DNA of 64,000 bases from positions 1-64,000 of the forward strand of contig JBQDBK010000005.1 of NCBI GenBank assembly GCA_052090825.1, given 5' to 3'. A model generated the notes under the pieces. The model saw only the letters and a list, made by a program, of their open reading frames with translations, ran no database searches and was not told where the DNA came from. Source of the stretch: JBQDBK01 sp052090825 (GTDB lineage Bacteria; Bacillota; Clostridia; Tissierellales; Peptoniphilaceae). The position numbers and the translations under genes are program-made. This document shows, piece after piece, positions 35,328 through 43,444 of the stretch. Every line of letters starts with the position of its first letter. Position 1 is the stretch's first letter.

Positions 35328-35356
35328 TTGACTTTTATAAATTTTAATAGTACAAT
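35328..35356 (+). promoter_or_regulatory. Probable promoter of hgdC-hgdA-hgdB
   Basis: A near-consensus -35 TTGACT (35328-35333) and a -10 TACAAT (35351-35356) are spaced by 17 bases. They lie 50 bases before hgdC and after the gcdA terminator, so hgdCAB can be transcribed on its own. Confidence 0.65.
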
Positions 35357-35405
35357 TGAATTGTAAATAAATAATAAATTTTAATTATTGTGAGAAGGAG
35401 ATTAA

Positions 35406-36215
35406 ATGGGGGAAGCTATTTATACTATGGGGGTTGATGTTGGTTCAACAGCCTCAAAAAGTGTAATATTAAAAGATGGTAAAGAAATAGTAGCTAAAGC
35501 TGTTATAGACGTTGGAGCCGGAACTTCAGGCCCATCAAGAGCTATGAAAGAAGTACTTGAAGCTGCTAATTTAAATAGAGAAGATATTAGTTTTGTAATG
35601 GCTACTGGTTATGGAAGAAACGCATTAGAAGAAGCAGATTTTCAAATGTCAGAACTATCTTGTCATGCAAAAGGTGCGTATTTTCTCTTTCCAAAAGTTC
35701 ATACAATAATAGATATAGGTGGGCAAGATGCAAAGGCCTTAAAAATAGGTGATGGTGGAACTTTAGAAAATTTTGTAATGAATGATAAATGTGCTGCGGG
35801 TACTGGTAGATTTTTAGATGTAATTGCAAGAGTACTTGAAGTAAGTGTTTCAGAATTAGAAGAATTGGATTCTAAGTCAACTGAAGATGTAGCAATTTCT
35901 TCTACTTGTACAGTTTTTGCAGAATCAGAAGTAATATCTCAATTAGCTCAGGGAGCTAAGATACCAGATATAGTAAAGGGGATACATTTTGCTATAGCTA
36001 GTAGAGTAGGCTCACTTGCTAAAAGAGTAGGACTTAAGGATGATGTAATAATGACAGGAGGAGTTGCTTTAAATAAAGGTATGGTAAGAGCTTTAGAAGC
36101 AAATACTGGTCATAAGATTCATACATCGCCTTTATGTCAATTAAATGGTGCTTTGGGAGCGGCTTTATTTGGTTATCAAAAGCAGCAATTAATTTTAAAA
36201 AAACAAGGGAAGTAA
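35406..36215 (+). CDS. hgdC: (R)-2-hydroxyglutaryl-CoA dehydratase activator (component A)
   Basis: HgdC is the ATP-driven one-electron donor, or archerase, that activates the dehydratase. The 269-residue protein has the ASKHA ATPase fold with the phosphate loop GVDVGSTASKSV (about 9-20), DIGGQDAKAL (about 103-112) and GGVALNKGMV. Cys129 and Cys168 match the two cysteines (127 and 166 in A. fermentans) that hold one [4Fe-4S] cluster between two subunits. The ATG follows GAGAAGGAG. It lies directly before hgdA. Confidence 0.97.
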   Translation: MGEAIYTMGVDVGSTASKSVILKDGKEIVAKAVIDVGAGTSGPSRAMKEVLEAANLNREDISFVMATGYGRNALEEADFQMSELSCHAKGAYFLFPKVHTIIDIGGQDAKALKIGDGGTLENFVMNDKCAAGTGRFLDVIARVLEVSVSELEELDSKSTEDVAISSTCTVFAESEVISQLAQGAKIPDIVKGIHFAIASRVGSLAKRVGLKDDVIMTGGVALNKGMVRALEANTGHKIHTSPLCQLNGALGAALFGYQKQQLILKKQGK

Positions 36216-36257
36216 AAAGTAGTAAGTTTAATATATGTATTATATTAGGAGGAAAAA

Positions 36258-37583
36258 ATGACTGTAAAACCATTAGAAAAAATACCTGGGAAAAAACCAA
36301 GACCTATTGAAGGGAAAAAACCAGCAGCAACTGTTTTACGTAGTGTTGTAGATAGTGTATATGGTGATGCATGGGATGCTAAACAAAGAGGAGAATTGGT
36401 AGGATGGAGTTCTTCTAAATTCCCAATTGAATTAGCAAAAGCTTTTGATTTACACGTAGTATATCCAGAGAACCATGCAGCAACAACAGCAGCTAAAAAA
36501 GATGGATTAAGACTTTGTCAAACTGCAGAAGATATGGGATATGATAATGATATTTGTGGTTACGCAAGAATCTCTTTAGCATTTGCTGCGGGAGAGCCAA
36601 CTGATGCAAGAAAAATGCCTCAACCAGATTTTGTACTATGCTGTAACAATATTTGTAATATGATGACAAAGTGGTATGAAAATATAGCTAGAATGCATAA
36701 CATACCAATGATTATGGTTGATATTCCCTTCCAAAATACAGTAGAAGTACCAGAAGAAAAAGTAGATTATTTAGTTGGACAGTTTGAGCATGCAATTAAG
36801 CAACTAGAAGACCTAACAGGTAAAAAATTTGATGAAAAGAAATTTAAAGATGCTTGCGATGTAGCAAATAGAACAGCTGCAGCATGGTTAAAAGCATGTT
36901 CTTATATGAAATATCAACCATCTCCTTTATCAGGATTTGACCTGTTTAATCATATGGCTGATATAGTAGCAGCAAGATGTGATGTAAGAGCTGCAGAAGG
37001 TTTTGAATTACTAGCAGAAGAATTTGAACAATCTGTAAGAGAAGGAACATCTACTTGGGAATATCCTGAAGAGCATAGAATATTATTTGAAGGTATTCCA
37101 TGTTGGCCAGCTTTAAGACCTTTATATGAACCACTTAAGAATGAAGGAATTAATGTAACAGCTGTAGTATATGCTCCAGCTTTTGGGTTTAGATATGACG
37201 GAATAAGAGAAATGGCAGAAGCTTATTGTAAAGCGCCTTGCTCAGTATGCATAGAAGACGGTGTTGAGTGGAGAGAGACTATGGCTAAAGAAAATGGTAT
37301 AAGTGGAGCTTTAGTAAACTATAACCGTAGTTGCAAACCATGGTCAGGAGCTATGCCTGAAATAGAAAGAAGATGGAAAGAAGACTTAGATATTCCAGTA
37401 GTTCACTTTGATGGCGATCAAGCAGATGAAAGAAACTTCTCAGCTGAACAGTATAAAACTAGAGTTCAAGGTTTAGTAGAAATTATGAACGAAAGAAAAG
37501 CTGAAAGAGAAGCTAAGGGAGAAGAAGTTTATACTAACTTCGATAATACTAAAGAAACTGACTGGTCAAAAACAACTATTTAA
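36258..37583 (+). CDS. hgdA: (R)-2-hydroxyglutaryl-CoA dehydratase alpha subunit
   Basis: HgdA and HgdB form component D, which removes water from (R)-2-hydroxyglutaryl-CoA through a ketyl radical to give glutaconyl-CoA. The 441-residue protein belongs to the HgdA/B/BcrBC family. Conserved cysteines are visible in FVLCCNNICNMMTKWYE (about 127-143) and in APCSVCIEDGVEWR, candidates for iron-sulfur ligands. It is a little shorter than the A. fermentans subunit. The enzyme is oxygen-sensitive in studied members, consistent with a strict anaerobe. Confidence 0.95.
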   Translation: MTVKPLEKIPGKKPRPIEGKKPAATVLRSVVDSVYGDAWDAKQRGELVGWSSSKFPIELAKAFDLHVVYPENHAATTAAKKDGLRLCQTAEDMGYDNDICGYARISLAFAAGEPTDARKMPQPDFVLCCNNICNMMTKWYENIARMHNIPMIMVDIPFQNTVEVPEEKVDYLVGQFEHAIKQLEDLTGKKFDEKKFKDACDVANRTAAAWLKACSYMKYQPSPLSGFDLFNHMADIVAARCDVRAAEGFELLAEEFEQSVREGTSTWEYPEEHRILFEGIPCWPALRPLYEPLKNEGINVTAVVYAPAFGFRYDGIREMAEAYCKAPCSVCIEDGVEWRETMAKENGISGALVNYNRSCKPWSGAMPEIERRWKEDLDIPVVHFDGDQADERNFSAEQYKTRVQGLVEIMNERKAEREAKGEEVYTNFDNTKETDWSKTTI

Positions 37584-37597
37584 AGTGAGGTAGAGCA

Positions 37598-38746
37598 ATG
37601 ACTGATATAAAAGAACTTTTAGAAAAATTTAAATATATTGCAGAGAATCAAAGAGCACAATTAGATAAATATTTGGCAGAAGGTAAAAAAGCAGTAGGAA
37701 TATTTCCTTACTATGCTCCAGAAGAAATAGCTCATGCTGGTGGGCTATTTCCACTAGGAGTATGGGGAGGTCAAGGACCAATTGATTTAGCTAAAAATTA
37801 TTTCCCTACTTTCTATTATTCATTAGCGTTAAGATGTCTAGAGATGTCTTTAGATGGATCTCTAGATGGACTATCTGCTTCCATGATTACAACATTAGAT
37901 GATACCTTAAGACCATTTTCTCAAAATTATAAAGTATCAGCAGGGAGAAAGATTCCTATGGTATTTTTAAACCACGCGCAACATAGAAAAGAAGAGTTTG
38001 GTAAAGTTTATAATGCTAAAATATTTAAACAAGCAAAAGAAGAATTAGAAAAAATTTGTGATGTTGAGATTACAGATGAAAACCTAAAAAAATCTTTTGA
38101 AATTTATAATGAAAATAGAGCTTTAAAAAGAGAATTTATAAAATTAGCAGCAAGCCATCCACAAACAATAAAAGCTTCTGATAGATCTAATGTTTTAAAA
38201 GCTTCTTATAATATGCTAAAAGAAGAACATTCTGAATTACTTAAGAAATTAAATGCAGCGCTTAAAGAATTACCAGAAGAAGATTGGGATGGAGTTAAGG
38301 TTATAACAAGTGGAGTAATTACAGATAATCCAGGCTTACTTGAAGTATTTGATAAATATAAAGTTTGTGTAGTTGCAGATGATGTTGCTCATGAGTCAAG
38401 AGGATTAAAAGTTGATATAGATATGAGTATTGAAGATCCTATGATGGCCTTAGCAGATCAATTTGCTAGAATGGATGAAGATCCATTACTATATGACCCA
38501 GAAATATGGAAGAGACCTAAGTATGTAGTTGATCTTGCAAAAGAAAGTAATGCAGATGGTTGCTTATTATTTATGATGAACTTTAACGATACAGAGGAAA
38601 TGGAATACCCTTCATTGAAAAAAGCTTTTGAAGAAGCAGGAATTCCTCTAATAAAAATGGGTTATGACCAACAAATGGTTGATTTCGGACAAGTTAAAAC
38701 TCAACTAGAAACTTTTGGAGAAATGGTTGAATTAAGTAAACTTTAA
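37598..38746 (+). CDS. hgdB: (R)-2-hydroxyglutaryl-CoA dehydratase beta subunit
   Basis: This is the second subunit of dehydratase component D. The 382-residue protein has the family layout of two Rossmann-like domains, with the early GIFPYYAPEEIAHAGGLFPL stretch and a late GCLLFMMNFNDTEEMEYP. The length is close to A. fermentans HgdB (379). It begins 14 bases after hgdA and ends the block with a terminator. The substrate assignment rests on the neighbouring gct and gcd genes, since related dehydratases use lactoyl- or 2-hydroxyisocaproyl-CoA. Confidence 0.95.
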   Translation: MTDIKELLEKFKYIAENQRAQLDKYLAEGKKAVGIFPYYAPEEIAHAGGLFPLGVWGGQGPIDLAKNYFPTFYYSLALRCLEMSLDGSLDGLSASMITTLDDTLRPFSQNYKVSAGRKIPMVFLNHAQHRKEEFGKVYNAKIFKQAKEELEKICDVEITDENLKKSFEIYNENRALKREFIKLAASHPQTIKASDRSNVLKASYNMLKEEHSELLKKLNAALKELPEEDWDGVKVITSGVITDNPGLLEVFDKYKVCVVADDVAHESRGLKVDIDMSIEDPMMALADQFARMDEDPLLYDPEIWKRPKYVVDLAKESNADGCLLFMMNFNDTEEMEYPSLKKAFEEAGIPLIKMGYDQQMVDFGQVKTQLETFGEMVELSKL

Positions 38747-38794
38747 TAAAAGTAAATCTATATGATTTAGAAAAATTTAATTAGAATTTAATTT

Positions 38795-38847
38795 AAATAT
38801 GTGGCTTGTATTATGGTTTATCCAGAAATACATACCACATATTTTTT
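38795..38847 (+). terminator. Terminator after hgdB
   Basis: AAATATGTGG (38795-38804) pairs with CCACATATTT (38835-38844). A further inner pairing lies between the arms, and a T-run follows. Confidence 0.75.
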
Positions 38848-39001
38848 ATATATAAATAATTCATATAAGTTATTATCTTTAAATAAAATATTTTTTATTT
38901 ATTTTTTATAAAAAGTATTAATTTCATCATATTGTTTTTATTAATTTCAAGTTTAATAAGAAGATATTTAATTAATAAAACTTATTTAAGCTTTAGACAT
39001 A

Positions 39002-39281
39002 TTTCTTATTTCTATAAGTGAAACTAGAAAATCCGTGTCATACCTTTTATTATATAGTCAAAATGGAAATTGGACCTATGAAATATTTTTAGATCTTAAA
39101 GAAAATCATTTAAGAGTTCAAGATAAATAGGAAAGACTAATTTGCAACTTATCTTGGAGAAATAAACGATATAGAAGTATTAACTGAAAATAAAAAGGTT
39201 CGATTATTGAAAATTAAATTTTATTCAGAAACTTCTGAACTAAAAGAAAAATTTAGAAATGATTTGATAAAAAAATTTTAA
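39002..39281 (+). pseudogene. Broken frame of unknown family
   Basis: A reading frame ending QNGNWTYEIFLDLKENHLRV, QDK and stop at about 39130 seems to continue in another frame as FATYLGEINDIEVL to FRNDLIKKF at 39281. No start codon with a ribosome binding site is clear. The composition looks protein-like, but no family was recognised. It may be the decayed end of a protein like the one at 39582. Confidence 0.35.
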
Positions 39282-39303
39282 AAATAAAATTATAAAAATA
39301 AAG

Positions 39304-39369
39304 AAGTTTGTGTAAAGATAATTTGAAAAATATTGGAAATAAGCCAGAGGTTTTCAGGCACAAACTTCA
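39304..39369 (+). other. Long-range inverted repeat, possible structured RNA
   Basis: GAAGTTTGTG (39304-39313) pairs perfectly with CACAAACTTC (39360-39369), enclosing 46 bases. A small inner hairpin GCC/GGC adjoins the second arm. It lies in an otherwise empty stretch (39282-39581), 212 bases before the next gene. No known riboswitch consensus was matched. Confidence 0.4.
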
Positions 39370-39581
39370 AAGCTAAAGTTTTGAATTGATAGGATAATTC
39401 TTTACATTTATAAATTTAAATTAGTTGTTATGCTTAATTTTAATTAGTGTCATTCCGCTCGAATTTACAAGAAAAAGAAGAAGATCAATTTTTGAGTTTG
39501 TCTTAAGTACAAATAAGTAAAAGTCAGTAGCTTAAATATTTAATAACTGTTTTAAATTGAGGTAAATACGGAGGTGTTTAT

Positions 39582-40145
39582 TTGCAAAATATATTTAAAA
39601 TATTATTCTATTTTCTAGGGATTGGTTTAATATTTATTTTATTTAGATGTCGTTCTAAAAAATTTTCATTTATTAATAATGAAAAAGTTAAAGATTATCC
39701 TATAAGGAAATATAGAATTGCTAATATTATCTTGCTGCTTTGGTTGGCTGTAATTTTATTTGGAATGCTTCAAGAATTATTACTTCATGAAACAATAGAC
39801 TCTAAAGTCTTTTTAATACCTTTTATAATCTCTGTAATTTATGAATTGTTTGGAGCTACCCCTACAGTAAAAAAATCAAAGAATAAGATAGATTTAACGT
39901 TAGATTTAATAAATATTGGATCATTTGGGATGGATTTGTTTGGTTCATGGGTTGGAGAATATAATAATGGATTAATAGTATATTTCTATTTAATAGATTA
40001 CAATTCTATTAAAATATCAAAACTTTCTAAAGAAGAAATTATTTTTTCGGAAATAGAAAAAATAAATGGTATACCAATTAATGTAACGTTAAAAAGTAAA
40101 TCTAGTATAAATTATTTTTACCCTTTATTGAAAGATTTTGAGTAA
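39582..40145 (+). CDS. Hypothetical membrane protein
   Basis: This 187-residue protein of unknown family has two or three hydrophobic segments in the first 100 residues (about 3-20, 48-68, 80-95). A soluble C-terminal part follows with a YLIDYNSIKISKLSKEEIIF stretch. The TTG start is supported by ACGGAGGTG 6 bases or so upstream. It stands alone between degraded regions and may be accessory DNA. No function can be given. Confidence 0.55.
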   Translation: MQNIFKILFYFLGIGLIFILFRCRSKKFSFINNEKVKDYPIRKYRIANIILLLWLAVILFGMLQELLLHETIDSKVFLIPFIISVIYELFGATPTVKKSKNKIDLTLDLINIGSFGMDLFGSWVGEYNNGLIVYFYLIDYNSIKISKLSKEEIIFSEIEKINGIPINVTLKSKSSINYFYPLLKDFE

Positions 40146-40900
40146 CTAATATATACTTAATTTATAAGTTCGTAATACCCTTTAATGGACATAAGATTAG
40201 GTGGCTATGAAAAAATAGACGAATAAAATAAGAATAGAGAGAATAAAATAAAGGGGAAAAAGCCCTTCTTCCTTTCCTTGGGAGGCACTTTGACTTGCTA
40301 CCGGATGTATTGCTTATTTACAAAACAAATCTTATTTTTTATAGTTGGAATTTTAGCAGCTACCTTTGGGATAATTTCTAGAGATTAAAAGGTGAGCTTT
40401 TAAGATGGCTAAGAAAGTATCTGATATTTTATAATCAGATAAACGACTCAATCAATCTAATTTACAGTATATTACTTCTCAAAGAACTAAAATGATGATT
40501 AAGTTTCTTTTAAATACTGAATTAAGATTAACAGAGATAACTAAATTGAAATAGAGCTAATGACAGGACAATTTAAAATAGTAGAAAATAAGATATTAAA
40601 GAATTGGATTCTCTAGTTAGATCAAGATACTTTTAAAGTGCTTGGTGATTGGAAGCAAAGAGAATTTAAATAATGAGTAAGAGCGCTTTAGTCTTTACTA
40701 CTAGGTCTTTAAGATAACTTTATGGGCAAGCCGTTATAATCATGATTAATACCTATTTGTCTATTGATGACATACTATTTATTATATTTGTAAGAAGTTT
40801 AAATATTTAAGAAGTTATTTTTTGGCGGATGATAGATAATATATTTTAAAAATAAATAATTATCTTGGTTTTTGTTTTTCAGATATTATAGTTAAATGTG
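40146..40900. other. Degraded non-coding stretch
   Basis: No intact gene is present. Short protein-like pieces occur, such as KQILFFIVGILAATFGIISR at about 40322-40385 and an integrase-like piece at 40405-40554. The segment around 40255-40310 is more GC-rich than its surroundings. It looks like the remains of an integrated element. Confidence 0.45.
40405..40554 (+). pseudogene. Possible tyrosine recombinase fragment
   Basis: The frame reads VSDIL, stop, SDKRLNQSNLQYITSQRTK, MMIKFLLNTELRLTEITKLK and stop. The last part resembles the start of the catalytic domain of phage-type integrases (FLLNTGLRLSEI with the catalytic Arg, then LK). The expected H-x-x-R and Tyr motifs were not found downstream. 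It is a short degraded remnant. Confidence 0.4.
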
Positions 40901-40903
40901 AAA

Positions 40904-40927
40904 AAACCCCTAATATATTAGGGGTTT
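40904..40927 (-). terminator. Terminator of the leucine-rich-repeat gene
   Basis: A 24-base perfect palindrome (half-site AAACCCCTAATA) lies 25 bases beyond the stop codon. On the minus strand it runs into TTTTTT. Confidence 0.85.
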
Positions 40928-40952
40928 AAATAAAATAATTAATTTATTTTTC

Positions 40953-41546
40953 TTATTTGCGTGTAATAGTTGTATTTTCTTCGAAAGCATCTTCATGAAG
41001 ATTTTCAATTGAATTAGGAACTTCAACCTCTTCAATATTATTTTTACAAAAAGCATACATATTTATTTTTTTAATAGCACTAGGTATTTTAATTTCCTCT
41101 AAATCATTCTTATAAAATGCAGAAGTATCAATTATTTCTACAGTATCTGGAATTTCAACCTCTTCAAGTTTATTTAATGCAAAAGCAGATGGGCCTATTA
41201 AAGTTAGATTTTTAGGAAATTTAACTTTTTCAAGATTGTTTCTATAAAAAGCAAATCCATCAATTCTAGTAACTGCATCAGGTATATCTACTTCAACAAG
41301 ATTACAAACGCCAAAAGCATCATATCCTATTGATTCAACAGTTTCTGGAATAACAACACTAGTAAGTTTTCTTCTATAGAAAGCATTTTCTCCAATTTTT
41401 CTAATAGGTGTTCCATCAGGTGCAGTTTTTGGAACAATCATATCTGTATGTCCATCAACCTTAACCTTGTCTTTACCTTTTCTTGTCATTCCTTTTAATT
41501 CATCACCATTAAAAATAAAATCATCGTACTCCCATACACTATTCAT
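40953..41546 (-). CDS. BspA-type leucine-rich repeat (LRR_5) protein without signal peptide
   Basis: From ATG 41546, placed after AAGGAGGAAAAC, the protein has 197 residues. A frame extending upstream to 41762 has no ribosome binding site and overlaps the tsaC promoter. After about 60 N-terminal residues come six or so LRR_5 units of about 23 residues with the pattern LEEVEIPDTVEIIDTSAFYK. Such repeats usually occur on secreted or surface proteins, but here neither a signal peptide nor an anchor is visible, so the protein is predicted cytoplasmic. Its partner is unknown. Confidence 0.85.
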   Translation of the reverse strand: MNSVWEYDDFIFNGDELKGMTRKGKDKVKVDGHTDMIVPKTAPDGTPIRKIGENAFYRRKLTSVVIPETVESIGYDAFGVCNLVEVDIPDAVTRIDGFAFYRNNLEKVKFPKNLTLIGPSAFALNKLEEVEIPDTVEIIDTSAFYKNDLEEIKIPSAIKKINMYAFCKNNIEEVEVPNSIENLHEDAFEENTTITRK

Positions 41547-41585
41547 TGTTTTCCTCCTTAAAATATTACACTTTTTCTTAAAATA

Positions 41586-41594
41586 ATTATAGCA
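41586..41594 (-). promoter_or_regulatory. Extended -10 promoter of the LRR gene
   Basis: On the minus strand TGCTATAAT (41594-41586), an extended -10 element, lies 40 bases before the LRR gene start. The -35 region is weak, as is common with extended -10 promoters. Confidence 0.45.
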
Positions 41595-41679
41595 TATAAA
41601 ACACTTTATATAAAGGAAATTAAGATTTTTGGAATGGATTCTACAATATAAAATAATTATATCTAAATCATTTATATTC

Positions 41680-41708
41680 TTGTAGACAATAAGAATCATT
41701 GATATAAT
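41680..41708 (+). promoter_or_regulatory. Promoter of tsaC-upp-tagO-mnaA
   Basis: TTGTAG (41680-41685) and a perfect TATAAT (41703-41708) are spaced by 17 bases. Transcription would begin near 41715, just before the in-frame ATG at 41718, which supports ATG 41736 as the true tsaC start. Confidence 0.65.
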
Positions 41709-41735
41709 ATTATAAATATGGAAAGGTCTGATATA

Positions 41736-42785
41736 ATGAAGACAAAAATAATAAAAGTACAAAATGATAAATTAGAAGCAAATGATTTAAAGGATATAAA
41801 AAAAGCTTTTGAAGATGGTAAACTAGTGGTTTTTCCTACAGAAACTGTTTATGGATTAGGTGCTAATGGAATGGATGAAGAAGCTTGTAAAAATATTTTT
41901 ATAGCTAAAGGTAGACCCGTTGATAATCCATTAATATTACACATAGGGGAAATTTCCCAGTTAGAAGATTTAGTAGAAGAAATACCTAAGGTGGGAGAAG
42001 ATTTAATTAGTATATTTTGGCCAGGGCCTTTAACAATGATATTAAAAAGATCTAAATTAATTTCTGATGTGGTTACTGGGGGTTTAGATACAGTAGCAAT
42101 TAGGATGCCTTCTCATCCTATAGCAAGAGAAATTTTAAAAGAAGTAAAGCTTCCTATTGCAGCTCCATCGGCTAATATATCTGGTCGTCCATCGCCTACA
42201 TCTTTTAAAAGAGTTTTGGAAGATTTAGATGGGAAGGTTGATATTATTGTAGATGGTGGGAGAGCTAATTATGGGATAGAATCAACGGTAATAGATTTAA
42301 CAGTTACACCACCTATGATTTTAAGACCTGGAGGAGTAACCCTAGAAGATTTAAGACTTATTATTCCCAATATTGCAGTAGATAAGACAACTATTGATTC
42401 TAATGATAAGAGTATACCTAAATCTCCAGGACAAAAATATAGGCATTATGCACCTAAAGCAGAATGTTATACTTTTGCAGGAAATTTAGAAAATATAGTT
42501 AAGGAAATTAATAAGAGAATTGCTCAAAATAAAAATAAAAAGATAGCTGTACTTGCTACAGCTGAAAGTTTAGATGGATATGAGGGTGCAGATTTAGTAA
42601 TTAATTTAGGTAGTAGAGAAAATCTTGTTGAAGTAGCAAGTAATTTATTTGAAGCTTTAAGAGAATGTGACGATCAGGATATTGATATTATATATGCTGA
42701 AGGATTTGATTTAGTAGGTATAGGAGCAGGTATAATGAATAGACTTTTAAAAGCTTCGAGTGGTAAAATTGTATTTGGATTATAG
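41736..42785 (+). CDS. tsaC: L-threonylcarbamoyladenylate synthase (Sua5/YwlC type)
   Basis: This enzyme makes threonylcarbamoyl-AMP from threonine, bicarbonate and ATP, the first step of the tRNA t6A modification. The 349-residue protein has an N-terminal YrdC/TsaC domain (about 15-205) with FPTETVYGLGANG, KGRPVDNPLILHI and PSANISGRPSPTSF, plus the C-terminal Sua5 domain (about 235-345), so it is the long Sua5 form. ATG 41736 has GGAAAGGT upstream. upp begins 11 bases after the stop. Confidence 0.94.
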   Translation: MKTKIIKVQNDKLEANDLKDIKKAFEDGKLVVFPTETVYGLGANGMDEEACKNIFIAKGRPVDNPLILHIGEISQLEDLVEEIPKVGEDLISIFWPGPLTMILKRSKLISDVVTGGLDTVAIRMPSHPIAREILKEVKLPIAAPSANISGRPSPTSFKRVLEDLDGKVDIIVDGGRANYGIESTVIDLTVTPPMILRPGGVTLEDLRLIIPNIAVDKTTIDSNDKSIPKSPGQKYRHYAPKAECYTFAGNLENIVKEINKRIAQNKNKKIAVLATAESLDGYEGADLVINLGSRENLVEVASNLFEALRECDDQDIDIIYAEGFDLVGIGAGIMNRLLKASSGKIVFGL

Positions 42786-42796
42786 GAGGAAAATAG

Positions 42797-43426
42797 ATGA
42801 GCAAAGTAATAGTAACAGATCACCCATTAATACAACATAAATTGACAATACTTAGAAAAAAAGAAACTAGTTCTATGGACTTTAGAAATATTGTAAGAGA
42901 AATTGCAGCCCTTATGGGTTATGAAGTTACAAGAGATTTAGAACTTAGGGATATAGAAATCGAAACGCCATTAATGAAATGTATGGGGAAAGAAATCTCT
43001 GGGAAAAAAATAGGTATAGTTCCAATTCTTAGAGCAGGACTTGGCATGGTAGATGGAGTTCTATCAGTTGTACCAGCTGCAAGAGTAGGACATATAGGTA
43101 TGTATAGAGATCCAGAGAGCTATAAGCCAGTTGCTTATTATTGTAAGCTACCTAAAGATGCTGAAGAGAGAACGATGATTCTTTTAGATCCAATGCTAGC
43201 CACAGGAGGTTCTTTAATTGCAGCTATAGATGAATTAAAAGCTCATGGAGTTACTTCTATAAAGTCTTTAAATATTTTAGCTGCTCCGGAAGGAATTGAA
43301 GAAGTAAAAAAAGCTCATCCGGATGTAGATATTTATGTTGCTCATGTAGATGAAAAATTGAATGAACATGCTTACATTGTTCCTGGTTTAGGAGATGCAG
43401 GAGATAGACTATTTGGAACAAAATAG
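42797..43426 (+). CDS. upp: Uracil phosphoribosyltransferase
   Basis: Upp salvages uracil with PRPP to give UMP. The 209-residue length is standard. The PRPP-binding motif LLDPMLATGGSLIAAI lies at about residues 130-145, and the C-terminal uracil-binding part IVPGLGDAGDRLFGT is intact. It sits between tsaC and a TagO-like gene, with AGGAGG upstream, as in several Firmicutes. Confidence 0.97.
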   Translation: MSKVIVTDHPLIQHKLTILRKKETSSMDFRNIVREIAALMGYEVTRDLELRDIEIETPLMKCMGKEISGKKIGIVPILRAGLGMVDGVLSVVPAARVGHIGMYRDPESYKPVAYYCKLPKDAEERTMILLDPMLATGGSLIAAIDELKAHGVTSIKSLNILAAPEGIEEVKKAHPDVDIYVAHVDEKLNEHAYIVPGLGDAGDRLFGTK

Positions 43427-43444
43427 AAAATTTATGGAGAAAAG

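Noticed and set aside
41547..41762. N-terminal extension of the LRR protein by 72 residues
   Set aside because: It crosses the tsaC promoter and start, has no ribosome binding site, and a strong one sits before ATG 41546.
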